NCBI RefSeq assembly: GCF_000023265.1
Contig: NC_013124.1
Coordinates: forward strand, 1,244,001-1,308,000
Origin: Acidimicrobium ferrooxidans DSM 10331
Lineage (GTDB): Bacteria; Actinomycetota; Acidimicrobiia; Acidimicrobiales; Acidimicrobiaceae
Reading direction: 5' to 3'
Length of the DNA: 64,000 nt
Made by a program: the position numbers and the translations under genes. Below the pieces are notes generated by a model. The model saw only the letters and a program-made list of their open reading frames with translations, had not been told where the DNA came from and did no database searches. The first letter of the stretch is position 1. Each line of letters opens with the position of its first letter. This document shows positions 53,038-62,044 of the stretch, piece by piece.

Positions 53038-53769
53038 TTAGCCGGAACGCACGCCAAACGTGCCGGAGGGTCCAAGGGCGAGCACGTTGGCCCCGAGGGC
53101 CACGCCCACGCCTCCGCTTCCCACCAACGCGCCACAGCTCACGAGCTCCCCGGCGACCAGAGCGGGGGCCGGCCCGAGCACGCACGAGGCACCGGACGCC
53201 AAGACCGCGACGACCCGGCCGCCAGCGCTCACCACGCGGCGCACTCCACCCCGAACCCCGACGACGACCGCACGTGCGGCGACCGGGCCGACATCACTGC
53301 CGACGGGGGGAGGGCACGCACCGCCCGAGCACAGCGCAAGATGAGGCTCGACGGACGACGCCACCGCCGGCACGGCCACGACCCGTCCCGACGCGAGCAG
53401 CGCACGGCCCTCACCGAGCGCGACCACGCCCGTTCGGGCGCGCACGCGCACGATCACACCGTCCGGCAACACCCGTCGGACCGCGACCACCGCCACGATC
53501 GGGCGCTCCTCGCCCAGCATGGCGGCGTCGACCGCCGGCACTCCGAGCACGAGCGGCGCTCCGGCGAGCCGCGCGTCGAGCGTCCCCGCGACGGCGCGGT
53601 CCATCGCCTGCCCGAGCCCTTCGACGCGAACCCACCGAACCCGCATCCACGGACCCCACACGACGCTCACCGCGGCGCCGACGCCCAGGGCGAGGGCCGT
53701 GAGTCCGATCAGGACTCGGCGCCGGATGCGCCTCGATCGTTCGCGTCGTGCGTCGTCGAGTCGGTAAAT
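53038..53769 (-). CDS. ftsQ: Cell division protein FtsQ (POTRA), start codon non-canonical or unclear
   Basis: The body reads as a divisome POTRA protein: basic cytoplasmic tail RRERSRRIRRRVLIG, one membrane helix (LIGLTALALGVGAAVSVVW), the POTRA opening MRVRWVRVEGLG, and a C-terminal beta domain ending FGVRSG. No ATG, GTG or TTG occurs in frame between 53710 and 54033. The nearest, ATG 54036, would add about 89 residues antisense-free but wholly inside murB. An ATT at 53769, 13 bases after GGAGG, is the start used here; CTG 53712 is another candidate. Position between murB and ftsZ supports the call. Confidence 0.75.
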   Translation of the reverse strand: MYRLDDARRERSRRIRRRVLIGLTALALGVGAAVSVVWGPWMRVRWVRVEGLGQAMDRAVAGTLDARLAGAPLVLGVPAVDAAMLGEERPIVAVVAVRRVLPDGVIVRVRARTGVVALGEGRALLASGRVVAVPAVASSVEPHLALCSGGACPPPVGSDVGPVAARAVVVGVRGGVRRVVSAGGRVVAVLASGASCVLGPAPALVAGELVSCGALVGSGGVGVALGANVLALGPSGTFGVRSG

Positions 53770-54662
53770 CCGACGAGACGCACCTCCGTCCGCAGCTCGA
53801 CTCCCACCCGACGAGCGACTTCGGCGCGGACGAATTCCATCAACGCTCGCACGTCGTCGGCCGAGCCCCCCGGATCGGCCTGGATGAAGTTCGCGTGCTT
53901 CGGCGACACCTCGGCGCTGCCGAGGCGATACCCTCGAAGACCCGCCTCGTCGATCAGCTTGGCTGCGGGAGCCTCCGGCGGGTTCACGAAGACCGACCCC
54001 GCGTTGTGACCGCCCGGCTGATGTGCGCGTCGCCATCGCACCACCTCCTTGATCATCGCCTCTTCGTGGGCACGATCCCCGCCCGCCAACTCGAGCTCGG
54101 CCTCGAGCACCACCTCGGTGGGAAGCAGCGCACTGTGGCGGTAGCCGAACTCGAGCGCCTCGCGACTGCGTCGTCTGATCTGGCCGCTCGCGACGTCCGC
54201 GACGACCGCCGAGCCGAGCACCGCCGCCATGTCTCCGCCGTGGCCCCCCGCGTTCATGCGCACCGCGCCGCCGACACTCCCTGGGATGCCGACCGCCCAG
54301 GCCATACCCGCGCGACCGACCGCGGCGAGTCGTCGGGCCGCGACGGGCAGGAGCACGGCACCTCCGAGGATGACCGGACCGTCGCTCGGGGCCTCGATCT
54401 CGGCGAATCCGGCGCCGAGCTCGACGAGCAGCCCGTCGAAGCCTCGATCGGCGACCAGCATGTTCGATCCCGCGCCGAGGACGAGGATCGGCACCTTCGC
54501 CGCACGAACGAGCGCAGCGATCGCCGCGACATCCTCGACCCGCTCGAGCACGACGCCCCAGCGAGCGCTCCCCCCGACGCGATAGGTCGTCCGCGCACCC
54601 AAGGGAACCTCACGGTGCACCTCGATGCCGAGCTCGCCGCCGAGACGGACGAGATCGCTCAC
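53709..54662 (-). CDS. murB: UDP-N-acetylenolpyruvoylglucosamine reductase MurB
   Basis: The 317-residue FAD enzyme makes UDP-MurNAc. FAD-binding VLGAGSNMLVADRGFDG, WAVGIPGSVGGAVRMNAGG, the catalytic Ser in NAGSVFVNP and the C-terminal block AEVSPKHANFIQ place it with the shorter (type II) MurB enzymes. The GTG start overlaps the murC stop by 4 bases. Its end overlaps the ftsQ start region. Confidence 0.95.
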   Translation of the reverse strand: MSDLVRLGGELGIEVHREVPLGARTTYRVGGSARWGVVLERVEDVAAIAALVRAAKVPILVLGAGSNMLVADRGFDGLLVELGAGFAEIEAPSDGPVILGGAVLLPVAARRLAAVGRAGMAWAVGIPGSVGGAVRMNAGGHGGDMAAVLGSAVVADVASGQIRRRSREALEFGYRHSALLPTEVVLEAELELAGGDRAHEEAMIKEVVRWRRAHQPGGHNAGSVFVNPPEAPAAKLIDEAGLRGYRLGSAEVSPKHANFIQADPGGSADDVRALMEFVRAEVARRVGVELRTEVRLVGFTDSTTHDANDRGASGAES

Positions 54663-56026
54663 CCGAGCAAGTCCTCGAGCTCGCTGTCGACCATGGTCAC
54701 GTCACCGGCTCCCATGGTCAGGACCACGTCGCCCGGGCGCACGACGGAGGCGACGAAGGCAGCCAGCGCGCCACGATCGGCGACCCAGTGGGCGCGCTCC
54801 CCCAGTCGCTCCGCCGCGGCTCGCCAGACGACCTCGCCGCTCACCCCTGGGATCGGCTCTTCACCGGCCGCATACACGTCGGTCACGACGACCTCGTCCG
54901 CATCACCGAGCGCCCGACCGAGCTCGACACCGAGCAACTTGGTCCGACTGTAGCGATGAGGCTGGAAGACGACCACGATCCGACCGGAGCCCAGCTGACG
55001 CGCCGCCTGCAGGGTCGCCGTGATCTCACCCGGCAGATGGGCGTAGTCGTCGATGATCCGAGCGCCACGGAGCTCGCGCTTGAACTGGAAGCGCCGCGCG
55101 ACGCCCACGTAGCGGCGCAGCGCCAACGCGACGGCGTCGAAGGGTGCCCCGACGCTGAGTGCAGCCGCCACCGCCGCGGCGCCGTTGCGCACGTTGTGCA
55201 TCCCGAGCACGCCGAGCTCGATACTGCCGAGGCGCCGATGATCGAGGAAGCACTCGAACGCCGAATGGGTCGGCGTGAGGACGGGATTGCGAATCTGCAG
55301 CCGCGCTGCCTCGGCGACACCGTAGGTCAGGGCCCCCTCCGGGGCGAGAGCCGCCAGCCGTGGATCGTCGACACAGATCACCGGTGCGAGCGCGCTGCCG
55401 CCGACGAACGCCTCGAACGAGGCGACCAGCGCGTCGAAGCTGCCGTAGTGGTCGAGGTGATCGGGCTCGAGGTTGGTCGCCACGGCAAGGTGACGGTCCA
55501 CCGCGAGGAAGGTGGCGTCGCTCTCATCGGCCTCGACGACGAACAACGACCCGATCCCCGCGTGACCGGACGCTCCCGCCTCGTTGAGCTCGGCACCGAT
55601 GACCCAGCTCGGTGCGAGGTCTGCCGCCTGGAGCGCCTGGGCGATCATGGCCGTCGTCGTGGTCTTGCCGTGCGTACCCGAGACGGCGACGACCTGCTTG
55701 CCCGCCGTCAGCGCCGCAAGGAGCTCCGCGCGCGACAGCACCGGCACGCCTCGGGCGCGCGCAGCGGCGAGCTCGACGTTGGACGACGGAATCGCGGTCG
55801 AGGCGGCGACGACGTCGGCGCCGTCGATCCAGCGCGCATCGTGGCCGAGATGGACCTCGACCCCGATCGCCTCCAACCGCTCGACGAGCGGACCTCGCTT
55901 GAGATCGGACCCGCTCACGACGAATCCCCGACCCACCAGCACGCTCGCGAGCGCGCTCATGCCGGCTCCCCCGATGCCGACCAGGTGCACCCGACGAATC
56001 CCCTCGAGCGACGTCACTCCAGCCAT
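54659..56026 (-). CDS. murC: UDP-N-acetylmuramate-L-alanine ligase MurC
   Basis: The 455-residue ligase has the Rossmann N-terminus VHLVGIGGAGMSALA, ATP-binding P-loop SGTHGKTTTTAM, EADESD, TNLEPDHLDHYGS and the C-terminal DDYAHLPGEI. It adds the first amino acid of the stem peptide. ATG 56026 lies 13 bases inside the murG end. Confidence 0.96.
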   Translation of the reverse strand: MAGVTSLEGIRRVHLVGIGGAGMSALASVLVGRGFVVSGSDLKRGPLVERLEAIGVEVHLGHDARWIDGADVVAASTAIPSSNVELAAARARGVPVLSRAELLAALTAGKQVVAVSGTHGKTTTTAMIAQALQAADLAPSWVIGAELNEAGASGHAGIGSLFVVEADESDATFLAVDRHLAVATNLEPDHLDHYGSFDALVASFEAFVGGSALAPVICVDDPRLAALAPEGALTYGVAEAARLQIRNPVLTPTHSAFECFLDHRRLGSIELGVLGMHNVRNGAAAVAAALSVGAPFDAVALALRRYVGVARRFQFKRELRGARIIDDYAHLPGEITATLQAARQLGSGRIVVVFQPHRYSRTKLLGVELGRALGDADEVVVTDVYAAGEEPIPGVSGEVVWRAAAERLGERAHWVADRGALAAFVASVVRPGDVVLTMGAGDVTMVDSELEDLLG

Positions 56027-57066
56027 CGCGCCACCTCCTCGACGAGACGTTCGGTCGCCCTTTCGGTCACGAGCGCTCGAGCCGCCGCTCCCATGGCCGT
56101 GCGCAGGGATGGATCAACGGCGAGCTCTGCGATGGCTCGCCCCAGCCTCTCGGCAAGCCCAGGGCCCTCCTCGACGACCTCGCTGGCACCAGCGGCAACG
56201 AAGTACTCCGCGTTGGCCCGCTGGTGGTCACCCGGTGCCTTCGGCAACGGCACGAGCACGCTCGCGACGCCCGCGATCGCGATCTCGGCCAGCGTCGACG
56301 AACCCGCGCGCGCGACGACGACGTCGCCCGCCGCAATGGCATCACCGAGCCGGGGATCGAAACCGACGACCGGCTGGTAGCTCGCCATCGGGTCTGGCAC
56401 CTGCGGTGGAACATTGCGCTCGCCGAGGAAATGCCAGACCACGACGTCGTCGACGAGACCGCGCCCGACGACCTCGACCATCGCGGTGTTCAAGGCGAGC
56501 GATCCCAGCGAGCCACTCGTCGCGACCACCAGCACCGCGTCCGGCGCGATCCCGAGACGCGACCTGGCCTCGGCTCGCGGTGGGAGTTCGCGCGTGGGTG
56601 GACCCACGATCACCGCACGATCGCGCACCAACCTCGGCACCCGTGCGGGCCACGCGAGGACGAGCTCGCTCGCGAACGGCGCCATCAGACGATTCGCTCG
56701 ACCCAGCACCGCGTTCTGTTCGACGAGGACGATCCGCGCGCGCCGTGCGGCGGCGACGGCGAGCGCGAGCACCTGTGGCGCCCCACCGAGACCGACCGCG
56801 ACCGACGGTTGCGGTGCAGCCAGGAGGCGGCGAACGTTCTCACCGAATGCGCCGAGCTTCGGAGCGCGGCGCGCGCGGACGATCCCAGCCTCCGCAAGAC
56901 GCACGCGCTCGATCGCGTGTCCTCGCAACGTCGCATCCTCGACGGGACGATCGCTGGTCACGAGCAGCACCCGGGCGCGGGCACCGAGCGCGGTCGCGAC
57001 CTCGAGGCCCGCGTGGAGATGACCAGCCGTCCCGCCAGCGGCGACCCACACGACGCGATCGCTCAT
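56014..57066 (-). CDS. murG: Lipid II synthase glycosyltransferase MurG
   Basis: The 350-residue GT-B enzyme adds GlcNAc to lipid I on the inner membrane face. The G-loop WVAAGGTAGHLHAGLEVA (GGTGGHxxPA variant), VGLGGAPQVLAL, LVEQNAVLGRANR and ARAGSSTLAEIAIAGVASVL identify it. ATG 57066 overlaps the ftsW stop by 4 bases (ATGA); a much longer open frame upstream is a shadow of ftsW. Confidence 0.93.
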   Translation of the reverse strand: MSDRVVWVAAGGTAGHLHAGLEVATALGARARVLLVTSDRPVEDATLRGHAIERVRLAEAGIVRARRAPKLGAFGENVRRLLAAPQPSVAVGLGGAPQVLALAVAAARRARIVLVEQNAVLGRANRLMAPFASELVLAWPARVPRLVRDRAVIVGPPTRELPPRAEARSRLGIAPDAVLVVATSGSLGSLALNTAMVEVVGRGLVDDVVVWHFLGERNVPPQVPDPMASYQPVVGFDPRLGDAIAAGDVVVARAGSSTLAEIAIAGVASVLVPLPKAPGDHQRANAEYFVAAGASEVVEEGPGLAERLGRAIAELAVDPSLRTAMGAAARALVTERATERLVEEVARWLE

Positions 57067-58208
57067 CGACGCCGCTCCCCACGGTGGACCGAGGCGAGCA
57101 CGACCCCGAGCGCGATCGCCTCGACGACCAACGACGAACCCCCTTGCGAAACGAACGGCAGAGGAACGCCGGTCACGGGCAAGAGCCCCACCACGGCACC
57201 GAGATTGAGGAGTGTCTGCGCCGCCAGCCACACCGCCACGAGCACCGCCACCGCATGCGCACCCGACATCGGCGTCCGCTCGGCGAGCGCCAGTAGGCCG
57301 AGGATGATCCCGCCGAGCGCAGCGATGACCCCGAGCGCACCGATGACGCCAAAGTCTTGGACCACGAGCGTCATGACGAAGTCCGTGACCGCATTGGGCA
57401 CGTAGCCCCAGTTGGCGAGTCCCGCTCCCAGGCCCGACCCCGTGACGTGGGCGGTGGCGAAGGAACCGAGCGCCTGGACCTCCTGGTACGACAGGCTTGC
57501 ACGATAGCGCCATGGGTGCAGAAACGACAGCAGGCGCGCACGCCGATACGCCGACGAGAAGGCAGCGAGCGTCGCGAGGCCTCCGCCCGTGAGCGCGATG
57601 GGAGCGAGTCGGCGAAGCGGGACCCTCGCGACGACCAGCGCGCCGGCTCCGATCGCCGCCACCACCAGTGCGGTGCCCATGTCGGGTTCGATGAAGATCG
57701 CACCAGCGGTGACCGCCGTGACCACGAGCACCGGGCCGAGGACGCGCTCGCTGGGTCGTGACGTGACGAGCTTGGCGAGGTAGAGCACCAGCGCAAGCTT
57801 GGCGAACTCCGATGGCTGGATCTGGAACGGGCCGACGGGGATCCATCGCTCGGCGCCCCCGACGGTCGTGCCGAGCCCAGGGACCATGACCGCGCCCAGC
57901 CCCGCCAGCGCCGCCGCGAGGAGCACCGGCGACCACGCGAGCACTCGCTCGAGGCCGGCACGGCGTACGACCACGAAGCTCACCCATCCCATCGCGGTGG
58001 CGATCGCCACCCAGGCGACGTCGTGGAGGGCGGCGGACACCGGCGAACGCCCGACCGCTGCCTGTGCCTCCACGGTCGCGGCCAGTCCGACGAGCGTGCC
58101 GGCGAGCGCGAGCCCGCCCCCAAGGCCGACGATCCAGCCGACGGCCGAGCCACGCCCCCGACGGCGCCCAGAGGGCCGAACACGTGCGTCGATCACCGCC
58201 ACGCCCAT
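57063..58208 (-). CDS. ftsW: Septal peptidoglycan polymerase FtsW (SEDS family)
   Basis: The 381-residue protein has about 10 membrane helices and the SEDS landmarks GAERWIPVGPFQIQPSEFAK, IEPDMGTALV (catalytic Asp region) and GLLPVTGVPLPFVSQGGSS. It polymerises glycan strands with FtsI. The start could be GTG 58211, ATG 58208 or GTG 58202; the last has the best distance from GGGAGG. All overlap or touch the murD stop. Confidence 0.94.
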   Translation of the reverse strand: MGVAVIDARVRPSGRRRGRGSAVGWIVGLGGGLALAGTLVGLAATVEAQAAVGRSPVSAALHDVAWVAIATAMGWVSFVVVRRAGLERVLAWSPVLLAAALAGLGAVMVPGLGTTVGGAERWIPVGPFQIQPSEFAKLALVLYLAKLVTSRPSERVLGPVLVVTAVTAGAIFIEPDMGTALVVAAIGAGALVVARVPLRRLAPIALTGGGLATLAAFSSAYRRARLLSFLHPWRYRASLSYQEVQALGSFATAHVTGSGLGAGLANWGYVPNAVTDFVMTLVVQDFGVIGALGVIAALGGIILGLLALAERTPMSGAHAVAVLVAVWLAAQTLLNLGAVVGLLPVTGVPLPFVSQGGSSLVVEAIALGVVLASVHRGERRR

Positions 58209-59521
58209 CACCTCCCAAGCGCCGCAACGGCGCGGACGAAGTCCTCACCTCGTTCCTCGAAACTCCGGTACCAATCCCACGAGGTCGCCGCCGGCGCGAG
58301 CAGCACCACCGTGCCCGGCAGCGCTCGCTCGCTCGCCACCGCCACCGCCTCGTCCATCGAGTTCGCCTCCACGATCCACGGCACCGCGTCGCCGAGGTCG
58401 GCCACCACTCGGTGGGCACTCTCGCCGATGGCGACCACGCCAGCGATCCGCTCCGCGACGTCGCGGAGCCGCTCGAACCCCGTGCCCTTGGTTCGACCGC
58501 CGGCGATGAGCACGACACGATCGAAGCTCCTCACCGCAGCCACAGCAGCTTCCGGCGTCGTGGCTTTCGAGTCGTCCACGTAGGTGAGCCCACCACGAAC
58601 GGCCACGACCTGGAGCCGATGAGCAAGCCCCCGGAACTCGCGCGCGACTCGACGCGCGCGTTCGAGCTCCGCGCCACTCGCCTCCGCAAGCGCCCAGGCC
58701 GCCAGCATGTTCGCGACGTCGTGTGGTGCACGACGTCCCAACTCCTCGACCCGGACGAGCGTGCGGCCGTCCGGCCCGACGAGTGCACCATGCTCGACCC
58801 GATAGTCGGCGTCACGCGCCGTCGCACTGAAGGTCCGCACCTCGACCCCGCGAGGGATCGCGATGGCGTCCACGGCACCCTCTCCGACGGGCCACACGGC
58901 GACATCCCCGGGCGCGAGCCGCTCGATGAGGCGCGCCTTGGCCGCGCGATAGGCCTCGAACGACCCGTGGTAGTCGAGATGGTTCGGCGTGAGGTTCAAC
59001 ACGGTCGCGACGGAAGCTCGAAACGTCGGGGCCCAGACGAGCTGGAAGGAGGAGACCTCGACCACGAGTCGACGAGCGCCACTGTCCGCCACCGCCGAGA
59101 GTGGCGTGCCGAGATTGCCGGCCGCGACGGCCCCGTCGCCGAGCATGCTCGCGGTGAGCGTCGTCACCGTGGACTTCCCGTTGGTACCGGTCACCGCGGT
59201 GATGGGGGCCGCGGCGAGAAGGTAGCCGAGTTCGAGCTCGCCGATCACCGGACCGTCGAGCCCGAGACGTTCCACCCGTTCGGTGCGAATCCCGGGGGAC
59301 ACGACGACCAGGTCGAAGCGCGCGCCAACGATGGCGTCCGGATCCACGAGCTCACGCCCCTCGGAGCGCGCCTTGTCACGCAGCGCTCGAGCGTCGTCCG
59401 CCACGATGACCTCGGCGCCCAACGATCGCAGCACCCGTTCGGCCGCGAGACCGGACACGCTCGCTCCGAGCACGAGCACACGCCCGCCTGCCACCTGGGC
59501 ACGCAGCGCATCGGCGCTCAT
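58208..59521 (-). CDS. murD: UDP-N-acetylmuramoyl-L-alanine-D-glutamate ligase MurD
   Basis: The 437-residue ligase has VLVLGASVSGLAAERVL, P-loop TGTNGKSTVTTL, LNLTPNHLDYHGSFEAY, and the C-terminal YVDDSKATTPEA and GGRTKG. It adds D-Glu to UDP-MurNAc-Ala. ATG 59521 follows GGAGGGG and overlaps the mraY stop by 4 bases. Confidence 0.96.
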   Translation of the reverse strand: MSADALRAQVAGGRVLVLGASVSGLAAERVLRSLGAEVIVADDARALRDKARSEGRELVDPDAIVGARFDLVVVSPGIRTERVERLGLDGPVIGELELGYLLAAAPITAVTGTNGKSTVTTLTASMLGDGAVAAGNLGTPLSAVADSGARRLVVEVSSFQLVWAPTFRASVATVLNLTPNHLDYHGSFEAYRAAKARLIERLAPGDVAVWPVGEGAVDAIAIPRGVEVRTFSATARDADYRVEHGALVGPDGRTLVRVEELGRRAPHDVANMLAAWALAEASGAELERARRVAREFRGLAHRLQVVAVRGGLTYVDDSKATTPEAAVAAVRSFDRVVLIAGGRTKGTGFERLRDVAERIAGVVAIGESAHRVVADLGDAVPWIVEANSMDEAVAVASERALPGTVVLLAPAATSWDWYRSFEERGEDFVRAVAALGR

Positions 59522-60552
59522 CGGACCCCTCCGAGCGACAGGAAGTCGGCATAGAACACGCCGATCGCGAGCGCCGTGCAGACCCCGGCGATGATCCAGA
59601 AGCGAATCAACACGGTGGTCTCCGGCCACCCGAGCAGCTCGAAGTGGTGGTGGATCGGCGACATGCGCAAGATGCGCCGGTGCCAGACGCGAAAGGTGAA
59701 CACCTGCGCCACGACCGACAACGTCTCGATGACGAACAGCCCCCCGAGCAAGACGAGCAGCAGATCAATGTGCAGGAGCAGGGCAAGGCCACCGAGGGCG
59801 GACCCAAGGCCGAGCGACCCGACGTCACCCATGAAGATGCGCGCAGGCGGCGCGTTCCACCAGAGGAACCCTGCGAGCGCGCCGGTGACTGCCATGGCGA
59901 ATACCGCGAGATCGAGCGCATCGGGGACGTGGTAGAGCCCGACATGGCGGAACATCCAATACGCCATCAGCGCGAGCGCCCCGAAGGCAAAGATCCCAGA
60001 ACCTGCCGCGAGACCGTCGAGGCCATCGGTGAGGTTGACGGCGTTCGAGGAACCGACGACGACGATGACCGCGAGCACGATCCACCCGACCGACCCGAGT
60101 TCGAGCTGGGCCCCACCGACGCGAACCACCGCGAGCACCGGAGGGACTCCGACCCACCATCGAGCCAGGACCGCAAACGCAAGCGCGACCGCGACCTGGA
60201 GCGAGAACTTCCCCGCCTTGGTCAACCCGAGCGAGCGCCGATTGCGCACCTTCAAGAGATCGTCGACGACCCCGATGAGGCTGGAAGCGATCGTCAGGCC
60301 GACGACGGCGATACCGCCGCGGCTCAGCTGGACACCGAGATGGGCATGCGTGACCGCCCAGCCAAGGGCCGTCCCGACCACGATGGCAATGCCACCCATG
60401 GTCGGCGTCCCGGCTTTGACCAGGTGCCGGCTCGGGCCGTCCTCACGGACCTGCTGACCCACCCCCCGCGCGCGCTGGCGCTCGATGAGCCACGGCGTTC
60501 CGACCACGGCGACGACCAGCGACACCAAGGCGCTCGCAAGGATGGCGATCAC
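59518..60552 (-). CDS. mraY: Phospho-MurNAc-pentapeptide translocase MraY
   Basis: The 344-residue, 10-helix enzyme forms lipid I. The Mg2+/nucleotide site is VNLTDGLDGLAAGSG and FMGDVGSLGLG, with IGVVDDLLKV (DDxxK) and the His block SPIHHHFELLG. GTG 60552 overlaps the murE stop by 4 bases (GTGA), so murE and mraY are directly coupled with no room for murF. Confidence 0.96.
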   Translation of the reverse strand: MIAILASALVSLVVAVVGTPWLIERQRARGVGQQVREDGPSRHLVKAGTPTMGGIAIVVGTALGWAVTHAHLGVQLSRGGIAVVGLTIASSLIGVVDDLLKVRNRRSLGLTKAGKFSLQVAVALAFAVLARWWVGVPPVLAVVRVGGAQLELGSVGWIVLAVIVVVGSSNAVNLTDGLDGLAAGSGIFAFGALALMAYWMFRHVGLYHVPDALDLAVFAMAVTGALAGFLWWNAPPARIFMGDVGSLGLGSALGGLALLLHIDLLLVLLGGLFVIETLSVVAQVFTFRVWHRRILRMSPIHHHFELLGWPETTVLIRFWIIAGVCTALAIGVFYADFLSLGGVR

Positions 60553-61982
60553 GCGAGCAGCCCCCCGTCGTCTTGGAGCGCAGCGTGCACCACGTCGATG
60601 TCGTCGAACGGCGTCGCAACGCCGTCGATGACCTGAACTCGTTCGTGGCCCTTGCCCGCGACCACGAGCACGTCGCCGGGGGCCATCATCGCCACGGCCT
60701 CCTCGATGGCCGCTCGGCGATCGAGGACGACCCGCACGCCACGACGATCGCGCCACCCCGCGACGATCTGGGCCGCGATGGCAGCAGGATCCTCGCTGCG
60801 AGGATTGTCGCTGGTGACGATGGCAACGTCAGCCAGCTGCTCGGCAACCGCTCCCATGAGGGGCCGCTTGGCCTGATCACGCTCCCCGCCCGCACCGAAG
60901 ACGACGAGCAGGCGCCCCCGCGGACCGACCAGGAGTCGAGCCGCCCGCAACACCGCCGCCAGCGCGTCCGGAGAGTGCGCATAGTCGACGACGACCAGGC
61001 CTCGCGGGCCGAGGATGCGCTGCATGCGGCCCCGTGGGCTCTCGACCTCGCCGAGCACCCCTCGGAGGAGGTCGGGGTCGAAGCCCACCTGCTCGAGCAC
61101 GGAAACCGCCAGCAGGATATTGCGGAGATTGTGCTCACCGACGAGACGCGAGCGATACCAGCGTCCGTTGCGACGGAACCGGATCCCTGCCGCATCGATC
61201 TCGATGTCCGTCACGGCGCTGATGCTCACCGGTACCACCGGCACCCGCACCGACGCCGCGAGCCTCGCGCCCCAGGGATCGTCGACGTTGATCACGCCGA
61301 TCGCCGTCCGTTCGGGCTCGAACAGCCGTGCCTTCGCGGCGAAGTAGTCCTCCATCGACCCGTGGAAATCGAGGTGATCTTGCGACAGGTTGGTGAACAC
61401 CCCGACCCGTACGTGCAGCCCCTCGATGCGCTCCATCGCGATCGCGATCGAGGACACCTCCATCGCCACCCAGCGCCGCCCCGAGTCGCGAAACTCAGCG
61501 AGGCGGCGGGCGAGCTCGGGAGCCTCGGGCGTCGTGAGGCGACTCCAGAGCGTGCCGAGCACACCGACCCCTTCCCCGAGGCGCTCGAGCAGCTGGGACA
61601 CGACCGACACCGTCGTGGTCTTGCCGTTGGTGCCGGTCACACCGATCACCGAGACCGCCGACGACGGGTCGCCGAAGATGCGATGGGCAACGCGGCCGAC
61701 CGCCGTACGGAGCGAGGCGCGTGGCACCACGAGTTGGGGCACACCGACCGCGACCGGCTGGCCGGCGGTGAGCACCGCGACAGCCCCGCGTCGCACCGCC
61801 TCCGCGGCGAAGTCACGCCCGTCCACGTGACGCCCCGGAACCGCGGCGAACAGGTCACCTGCGCGGATCTCGCGGTGGTCGATCGCGATACCGGTCACCG
61901 AGGTCGCCCGGTCACCGACGATGCGCGCGTGCTCTACGAGGGCCCCGAGGGCGTCGAGCGTGACGCCAACCTCTGGACCCAC
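60549..61982 (-). CDS. murE: UDP-MurNAc-tripeptide synthetase MurE (meso-diaminopimelate type)
   Basis: The 477-residue ligase has P-loop GVTGTNGKTTTVSV, LSQDHLDFHGSMEDYF, and the amino-acid-specificity motif TSDNPRSEDP, which in MurE indicates meso-DAP rather than lysine. GTG 61982 follows GGGAGGGG and gives a family-like N-terminus; an upstream GTG at 62048, overlapping ftsI by 4 bases, would add 22 unusual residues. No D-Ala-D-Ala ligase partner (MurF) follows. Confidence 0.93.
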   Translation of the reverse strand: MGPEVGVTLDALGALVEHARIVGDRATSVTGIAIDHREIRAGDLFAAVPGRHVDGRDFAAEAVRRGAVAVLTAGQPVAVGVPQLVVPRASLRTAVGRVAHRIFGDPSSAVSVIGVTGTNGKTTTVSVVSQLLERLGEGVGVLGTLWSRLTTPEAPELARRLAEFRDSGRRWVAMEVSSIAIAMERIEGLHVRVGVFTNLSQDHLDFHGSMEDYFAAKARLFEPERTAIGVINVDDPWGARLAASVRVPVVPVSISAVTDIEIDAAGIRFRRNGRWYRSRLVGEHNLRNILLAVSVLEQVGFDPDLLRGVLGEVESPRGRMQRILGPRGLVVVDYAHSPDALAAVLRAARLLVGPRGRLLVVFGAGGERDQAKRPLMGAVAEQLADVAIVTSDNPRSEDPAAIAAQIVAGWRDRRGVRVVLDRRAAIEEAVAMMAPGDVLVVAGKGHERVQVIDGVATPFDDIDVVHAALQDDGGLLA

Positions 61983-62044
61983 CTCGCAGACTCCCCTCCC
62001 GCACGGACCCGGACCATGGTAGCCCTGCAGCACGGGGGCAGCGT

